From positions 1-18,608 of the forward strand of contig JBLHRR010000111.1 in assembly GCA_047626155.1 (NCBI GenBank): a stretch of 18,608 nt of DNA, in the 5' to 3' direction. The translations under genes were made by a program, and so were the position numbers. Position 1 is the first letter of the stretch. Every line of letters begins with the position of its first letter. Positions 14,733-18,608 of the stretch are shown piece by piece. This DNA is from CALGLS01 sp047626155. Its GTDB lineage: Bacteria > Bacteroidota > Bacteroidia > Chitinophagales > Saprospiraceae. The notes below the pieces were generated by a model, which was given only the letters and a program-made list of their open reading frames with translations, searched no databases and was not told the DNA's origin.

Positions 14733-15539
14733 CTATGTTAAAGACTTAATATTCTTTGCAGCATCTTTTCGAATGCCATTTACTTCACTCTTATATTTAC
14801 TCTTAGGATAACGAGTTTTAAAAATTTCAATTGCTTTTATAGTGGCCTCGTATCGTTCTACTTTCTTTTTGTAAATGCTGTTTTCTGCTAGCAATTGACT
14901 TGCTCTTACGATCATGTACCGGATTTTCTCATCGTCTTTTGTATCCGGATAATCTTTTAACATGTTTTCGAAGCAATGTGTTGCAGATTCGTACTCTCTT
15001 AAGTCAAAATATAAAGCAGCTTGGTCATAATCCTTTACTTCCAACTTAGCTCTAATTTCATCAATCAGCTTGTTGGCCTCCGTTACTCGTTCAGAGTTGG
15101 GGTGTGTATTGGTGAATAACTGAAAGTCTTCTATCGCTTGGATAGAGTAAGTCTGATCCAATCTGAAAGAAGGCGACATCTGATAATTGGAGTAAGCGGT
15201 CATAAAGTCGGCTTCTTCCCGATCAGTACTATTGGGAAAGGTATTCGTAAAGTTCTTAAAGTAATAAGAAGCCAGAATGTACTTATGCAGACGGTAATGG
15301 GTGTAAGCATAGTAGAAATAGACCTTTTCCGCCTCTACTTTCCCTCTTAGACTACCGATGATCAGTTCAAATAAAGTCTGTGCCTTCAAATACTGCTCGT
15401 TTTCGTAGTATTCGTATGCTTTCTTGTACAGCAATTCAGGGTCATTACTTGACCGAATTTTTTCAAATTCACTTTTGCAAGAGCTAATGCTCAAGACTAG
15501 GAATAGAATAAAACCAGATAATAGAATATTTTTCTTCAT
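14733..15539 (-). CDS. bamD: outer membrane assembly lipoprotein BamD
   Basis: Lipoprotein of the BAM complex that helps insert beta-barrel proteins into the outer membrane; faces the periplasm. I use the ATG at 15539 (268 residues). It begins with a lipoprotein signal peptide, MKKNILLSGFILFLVLSISS, followed by the lipobox Cys21. Five TPR-like helix pairs follow, including LLYKKAYEYYENEQYLKAQ, YFYYAYTHYRLHKYILASYY, EADFMTAYSNYQM and YDQAALYFDLREYESATHCF. An in-frame ATG ten codons upstream is rejected: it would put the promoter element TATCTTTG inside the gene and spoil the signal peptide. It is first in the block with rpoZ, coaBC and DUF4835, the order usual in Bacteroidota. Confidence 0.93.
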   Translation of the reverse strand: MKKNILLSGFILFLVLSISSCKSEFEKIRSSNDPELLYKKAYEYYENEQYLKAQTLFELIIGSLRGKVEAEKVYFYYAYTHYRLHKYILASYYFKNFTNTFPNSTDREEADFMTAYSNYQMSPSFRLDQTYSIQAIEDFQLFTNTHPNSERVTEANKLIDEIRAKLEVKDYDQAALYFDLREYESATHCFENMLKDYPDTKDDEKIRYMIVRASQLLAENSIYKKKVERYEATIKAIEIFKTRYPKSKYKSEVNGIRKDAAKNIKSLT

Positions 15540-15546
15540 TGGAGCG

Positions 15547-15554
15547 CAAAGATA
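15547..15554 (-). promoter_or_regulatory. Bacteroidota -7 promoter element of bamD
   Basis: The minus strand reads TATCTTTG, an exact match to TAnnTTTG, ending seven bases before the bamD ATG. Transcription would start at or within a few bases of the start codon, so the mRNA may be leaderless or nearly so. A -33 TTG at the usual spacing was not found. Confidence 0.55.
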
Positions 15555-15604
15555 TGTTTTTTTAGCCAAAATTGACCTATAAAATGTGAATAAGAGGATT
15601 CAAA

Positions 15605-15750
15605 GGTAAGCTCAATTTCAAAGGCAATCTCAATCTCAATTCCCTTAAATACGCGAACCGACTGTGTTGAGGCTTTTCAACGTTAATTACAAAGGTAACT
15701 TCAACGTCCTTAGAAGCGTGTATTGAGAATATTGAAGTTGAAGTTGTACC
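15605..15750. repeat. long imperfect palindrome of TCAAY-type repeats
   Basis: The ends GGTAAGCTCAATTTCAA (15605-15621) and TTGAAGTTGAAGTTGTACC (15732-15750) pair at about 15 of 19 positions with gaps. The left half is built from repeated CTCAAT words, the right half from TTGAAG words. Inside is CTTAAATACGCGAA (15644-15657), like the loop core of the metG-lnt repeat. CAAAGGTAA occurs twice (15601, 15690). Confidence 0.45.
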
Positions 15751-16043
15751 TGCACTATTGATGTGTTTTCCTTGAAAATGGTTGCCTTCTACTATTCTGG
15801 AGAGAATATTGCAAATACATTTTTACCCAAATAATGGCATTCATCCCCAACGATAACATGACCTTAAACTTCACTTTCCCTAAAAATGAGTGCCTGATGT
15901 ATACCTACTAATTAAAAAGATCGTTAATATTGCATCATAATTGTATCTAACCCTACACGTAACCCTATCTAACTATATATCAACACTGAGTTCCCCTGTC
16001 TTAACTTTTTAACAAAACAAGTTGCCGAATAAGCAATTTGCTA

Positions 16044-16074
16044 TTTGACTATCATTTGAACGGCCTTATTTTTG
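16044..16074 (+). promoter_or_regulatory. Bacteroidota housekeeping promoter
   Basis: TTTG at 16044-16047, a 19-base spacer, then TATTTTTG at 16067-16074. This matches the Bacteroidota sigma-A consensus (TTTG, about 19 bases, TAnnTTTG) at both elements and spacing. Transcription should start near 16080, giving the 190-residue secreted protein gene a leader of about 105 bases. Confidence 0.7.
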
Positions 16075-16185
16075 TGTAAAATTTTATACGACTATCAAGA
16101 GATAAATGATACTTTATAGTGGAGGTATAGACGAAATCTATTTATTGATCACTACTTTTAGAAAAAGAATCAAAAATAATATTCA

Positions 16186-16758
16186 ATGAGATATTTACTT
16201 TGCTTGTTACTAGGAACCATTTTCTTAAATACAGAAGCTGCTGAGTTTACTGTTTTTCCACAGGATGTTCGCGGTGAAACAGATACTATAGCGCCAAAAG
16301 TTTTTATCATCGGGGAATACGAGCGTCAATATGAGGAGCTGATGGGAGAACACAGTACCTTGTTGCTGACCGCTTGCAATGATGATATGAACGTGGCTTT
16401 TGAGAAATGGCAGGAGATGCTAATTGGAATGGAAGAGCAGGCAGAAATGATAGGTTACGACCTAAAAGGCATTAAGCTATGGCTAAATATTTTTTGGGAA
16501 GGAGATGGCAATATAAAGCACATCGCTTATCACCTAAAGCCAAATTCCAGAAACGTCGATACGGATAAGCTCTCTATGTTTTTTATTAACTTTATCAATA
16601 ATTACCAGTTCCCATTAGCAGTGGGTAAGAAGTTTTCCCATTACGGAATGGCTTCTTTTCCAACCTTTCTAAAAAAGCCGGTTCCGAAATCTAATTCAAA
16701 CGCTTCTACTCCTTTAGGGAAAGATAGTATGAACGCAGTTGAGAATAATAAACGCTAA
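16186..16758 (+). CDS. secreted protein of unknown function, 190 residues
   Basis: It starts with a signal peptide (MRYLLCLLLGTIFLNTEAAE, cleavage near residue 18). The mature part has a helix-rich centre (NVAFEKWQEMLIGMEEQAEM) followed by IKLWLNIFWEGDGNIKHIAY, then the alpha/beta segment LSMFFINFINNY and FSHYGMASFPTF. The layout of a helix, a WxNxFWxxDGxIxHIAY strand pair and a closing FSHYGxASFP recalls small secreted Saprospira-like proteins and is loosely similar to TonB C-terminal-like folds, but I cannot name a family. A good promoter lies about 110 bases upstream. It ends in a Lys/Ser/Asn-rich, probably disordered tail and overlaps the next predicted reading frame by 20 bases. Confidence 0.75.
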   Translation: MRYLLCLLLGTIFLNTEAAEFTVFPQDVRGETDTIAPKVFIIGEYERQYEELMGEHSTLLLTACNDDMNVAFEKWQEMLIGMEEQAEMIGYDLKGIKLWLNIFWEGDGNIKHIAYHLKPNSRNVDTDKLSMFFINFINNYQFPLAVGKKFSHYGMASFPTFLKKPVPKSNSNASTPLGKDSMNAVENNKR

Positions 16759-17794
16759 AACCTATTTAGCCTTGAAGTCTAACACGAATAAAAATATAAA
16801 TACAGCGACCTGTTTGTCTAAAGACAACAGGTCGTTTTCTGTTTCATCTATCGTCCTTGTGCTTGTAGTCCTATTGTTTGGACTTTCTTCCTGTGACCGT
16901 AAAGAAGAGATTGAACTAGATTGGGAAGAGAGAATCGTTGGTCAGTCTACGGCACTCAATGCCGTTTACTTCACGAATGAAAATAATGGCCACATTGTAG
17001 GAGGAGACAATTGGGCAAAAGGCTACTATCTTTATACCGCAGATGCTGGGGAAACATGGGCAATGGATTCGGTTTCCAATAAAAGATTATTTGCACTTGA
17101 TTTCCTTCCAGATGGTTTTGGTATAGCTGTAGGCATAGATGGGTATCACTATCGCAAGGAATCCGTGGCATCTGATTGGACATTCTCGCGCCTAGTTTAC
17201 TGGGACATACTTCGGGACGTTGCCTATAAAAATAGAACAGAAGGTATTGCTGTTGGTGGTATTGGATATGGGAATGGAGTGATTATAAAATTACTTAACA
17301 ATGCTGCTACAAGTCGGGATACTTTTGAAAGTGAAATAGATGCGATCTGTTTTTCGGATGAAAATACAGTACATGCAATGGGCTATGGCATCGTGCTTCG
17401 TTCTACCGATTCAGGGGAAACCTGGACTCGTTTACCGGTCTATGGCGATTTTTACAGAGCCATTCATTTCCCCTCAGAAAGCATCGGTTATGCCGTTGGA
17501 TCTTCTGGAACTATTATGAAGACGACAGATGCTGGATCGAATTGGAAAAAGCTGAGAGATGGTTCTAAATCACGTATTTCAAATACGCCATTCCGAAATT
17601 TATTCTTTGTAGATGATGAACGTGGGTTTCTTGTTGGAGAAAACGGAACCTTCTGGCAAACGACAGATGGGGGAGACAACTGGCAAGTAGTCAAAGGCTT
17701 ACCGGACAATGATTTTCTGGGGATTCATGTGGTCAATGGAATTGCTTGGTTGGTCAGTGAAGAGGGGCGAATCTTTAGGGTGACGGTAGACTAG
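16739..17794 (+). CDS. BNR-repeat lipoprotein (YCF48/sialidase-propeller-like)
   Basis: Exported lipoprotein: the hydrophobic stretch IVLVLVVLLFGLSSC ends in a lipobox with Cys52. The rest is a beta-propeller-like repeat protein with four Asp-box (BNR) motifs: TADAGETW (100-107), STDSGETW (222-229), TTDAGSNW (262-269) and TTDGGDNW (308-315), each preceded by a GxxG(T)- or GYxVGxxG-like turn. It resembles YCF48/HCF136-type photosystem assembly proteins only in fold; in Bacteroidota such proteins are generally of unknown role. The start is uncertain. The ATG at 16739 overlaps the previous gene and gives a 50-residue pre-lipobox stretch; a TTG at 16814 would give a classical signal peptide (MSKDNRSFSVSSIVLVLVVL). 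A terminator-like hairpin lies between the two. Confidence 0.82.
   Translation: MRIINAKTYLALKSNTNKNINTATCLSKDNRSFSVSSIVLVLVVLLFGLSSCDRKEEIELDWEERIVGQSTALNAVYFTNENNGHIVGGDNWAKGYYLYTADAGETWAMDSVSNKRLFALDFLPDGFGIAVGIDGYHYRKESVASDWTFSRLVYWDILRDVAYKNRTEGIAVGGIGYGNGVIIKLLNNAATSRDTFESEIDAICFSDENTVHAMGYGIVLRSTDSGETWTRLPVYGDFYRAIHFPSESIGYAVGSSGTIMKTTDAGSNWKKLRDGSKSRISNTPFRNLFFVDDERGFLVGENGTFWQTTDGGDNWQVVKGLPDNDFLGIHVVNGIAWLVSEEGRIFRVTVD
16806..16838 (+). terminator. terminator-like hairpin inside the 5' end of the BNR gene
   Basis: CGACCTGT (16806-16813) pairs with ACAGGTCG (16827-16834); T16814 bulges; TGTC pairs with GACA around a small loop. TTTTCTGTTTC follows. It is about 50 bases after the stop of the 190-residue gene, where a terminator is expected, but it lies inside the predicted BNR reading frame. 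Confidence 0.65.
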
Positions 17795-17831
17795 AAATGC
17801 CTGCAACAGAAGAAGAGTAAAAAACATATTT

Positions 17832-17862
17832 GCCTAAGAACAAAAATACGTTTATTTTAGGC
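17832..17862. terminator. weak hairpin after the BNR gene
   Basis: GCCTAA (17832-17837) pairs with TTAGGC (17857-17862), with some A-T pairing inside. No T run follows on the plus strand, so termination is doubtful. Confidence 0.25.
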
Positions 17863-17935
17863 TCATACTGGGAAATCCACAGGTAGATAAGCACTCATAA
17901 ATTTCATAGGCTTCCTTTTAAAGCAAATAACAAAA

Positions 17936-18460
17936 ATGAAAAAACGATATCCAAGAACGCTTTCTTCAGGTGCTAATAATAGAGTCATCGCTCTTTCTGA
18001 AACAGAAGCTGGGAAGTTATTTACTGGAGATACTCGCTCGGATATAGGTTCGGAAGCCGAAAAAATGAAATTTGCTAATACCATTAATGGACTTATTGTA
18101 AAATTTGTTCGTCTGGATTTAGAAGAAGAAGAGGAAGCAGAAGTTTTAGTGATGGAACGTTTATATCCGCTGGATTATAGAGCGATAGAATTTGGCAAAC
18201 GAGAATTGATTTTTGATGTTTTTCAAGATGAGTTAAATCAATTGCATCAAGCAGGTTTTGTTCATCGTGACCTCCGACGTCCATCAGATATGCCTGGGCT
18301 CCGATACGATAATGTTTTTCTAACCAATGAAGGAATTCGTTTAATAGATGTCGGTATTTCTGCCCTTAAAAAACAAGTAGGAGAAAAGCTATTCCAAAAA
18401 TTTATAACAGTAGAATTAACAGAATTAGAAGAGTTTCGTGAATTCTTTTTAAATAGGTAA
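17936..18460 (+). CDS. minimal protein-kinase-fold protein, 174 residues
   Basis: Probable cytoplasmic ATP-dependent phosphotransferase with a reduced kinase fold. A candidate ATP-binding Lys is K27 (EAGKLF), a candidate alpha-C Glu is E40 or E42, and the hinge is near VMERL (72-76). The catalytic loop is FVHRDL (108-113) with D112, an inserted RRPSDMPGL and then the metal-binding Asn126 (RYDNVFL). LIDVG (136-140) takes the place of DFG. No full glycine-rich loop and almost no C-lobe follow; usual kinase domains are about 260 residues. An acidic run (LDLEEEEEAE) sits at 60-69. Alternatives are a Bud32/RIO-like or WaaP/Kdo-kinase-like minimal kinase, or a pseudokinase. No promoter was recognised. 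Confidence 0.62.
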   Translation: MKKRYPRTLSSGANNRVIALSETEAGKLFTGDTRSDIGSEAEKMKFANTINGLIVKFVRLDLEEEEEAEVLVMERLYPLDYRAIEFGKRELIFDVFQDELNQLHQAGFVHRDLRRPSDMPGLRYDNVFLTNEGIRLIDVGISALKKQVGEKLFQKFITVELTELEEFREFFLNR

Positions 18461-18484
18461 CTGGCCAGAGTGGTTACATCATTC

Positions 18485-18586
18485 CTATCCCACGACTTCC
18501 AATAGCCATTCCTTTTCAATCACGTCGGAACTCCCTTTGACCTCTTCTCGAAAAGCTGCCACCGCCGCTCGATCATAAAGATTTAA
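18485..18586 (-). pseudogene. possible coding remnant at the right edge
   Basis: On the minus strand, a 33-codon frame from an upstream stop (18587-18589) to a TAG (18485-18487) reads like the C-terminus of a real protein (YDRAAVAAFREEVKGSSDV, then EKEWLLEVVG), but it has no start codon. It may be the tail of a broken gene. Its GC content is above that of the surrounding bases. Too short to identify. Confidence 0.22.
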
Positions 18587-18608
18587 TTATTGTTTGTGTT
18601 AAAGTTTG

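Larger units (their letters stand above)
15540..16185. other. 646-base intergenic region between divergent genes
   Basis: No convincing gene on either strand. It holds the bamD promoter element (15547-15554), a palindrome of about 146 bases (15605-15750), an AT-rich stretch of about 300 bases in which I see no clear signal, and a good plus-strand promoter (16044-16074) about 110 bases before the next gene. Confidence 0.65.

Noticed and set aside
15834..15911. 25-codon ORF (ATG to TAA, plus strand) in the bamD upstream gap
   Set aside because: No promoter, no start signal and no recognisable composition; a frame this short is expected by chance in 646 bases.
16739..17794. Photosystem assembly factor, from the YCF48-like repeats
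   Set aside because: Only the Asp-box propeller pattern is shared; nothing else in the window suggests photosynthesis.

Overview
The window looks like chromosomal DNA of a Bacteroidota bacterium, most likely from the Saprospiria (Lewinella/Haliscomenobacter-like). Three things point there: the gene set bamD - rpoZ - coaBC - DUF4835, which is a Bacteroidota block; the alternative GlmU-like nucleotidyltransferase typical of that phylum; and promoter elements of the TAnnTTTG type with almost no Shine-Dalgarno sites. The large exported TPR-CHAT protein and the Saprospira-like small secreted proteins narrow it further, but the class is inference.

Left part (1-3670): the last codons of a gene entering from the left, an orphan 80-residue ORF, then, convergent to it across a hairpin, a 1037-residue exported TPR-CHAT protease-like protein with a C-terminal membrane anchor. 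It is the most unusual large gene here. Divergent from it run metG (methionyl-tRNA synthetase) and lnt (apolipoprotein N-acyltransferase), with a long inverted repeat between them.

Middle (7764-10012): a repeat-rich area. It holds two small paralogous membrane TPR proteins on the minus strand, embedded in inverted repeats, REP-like elements and other dispersed repeats. A 25-bp inverted repeat flanks one of the two paralogues.

Minus-strand housekeeping block (15539 down to 10013): bamD (outer-membrane assembly lipoprotein), rpoZ (RNA polymerase omega), coaBC (coenzyme A synthesis) and a DUF4835 protein, then a GlmU-like sugar-phosphate nucleotidyltransferase overlapping a spermidine-synthase-fold methyltransferase by ATGA. 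Envelope assembly, transcription and cofactor supply are grouped together. recN, which I would expect after DUF4835, is not here.

Right part (15540-18608): a 646-bp gap with a long imperfect palindrome and one well-formed Bacteroidota promoter, then a secreted protein of unknown function, a BNR-repeat lipoprotein whose 5' end contains a terminator-like hairpin, and a very small protein-kinase-fold protein. A possible coding remnant sits at the right edge. No rRNA, tRNA, CRISPR array, transposase or integrase was seen.
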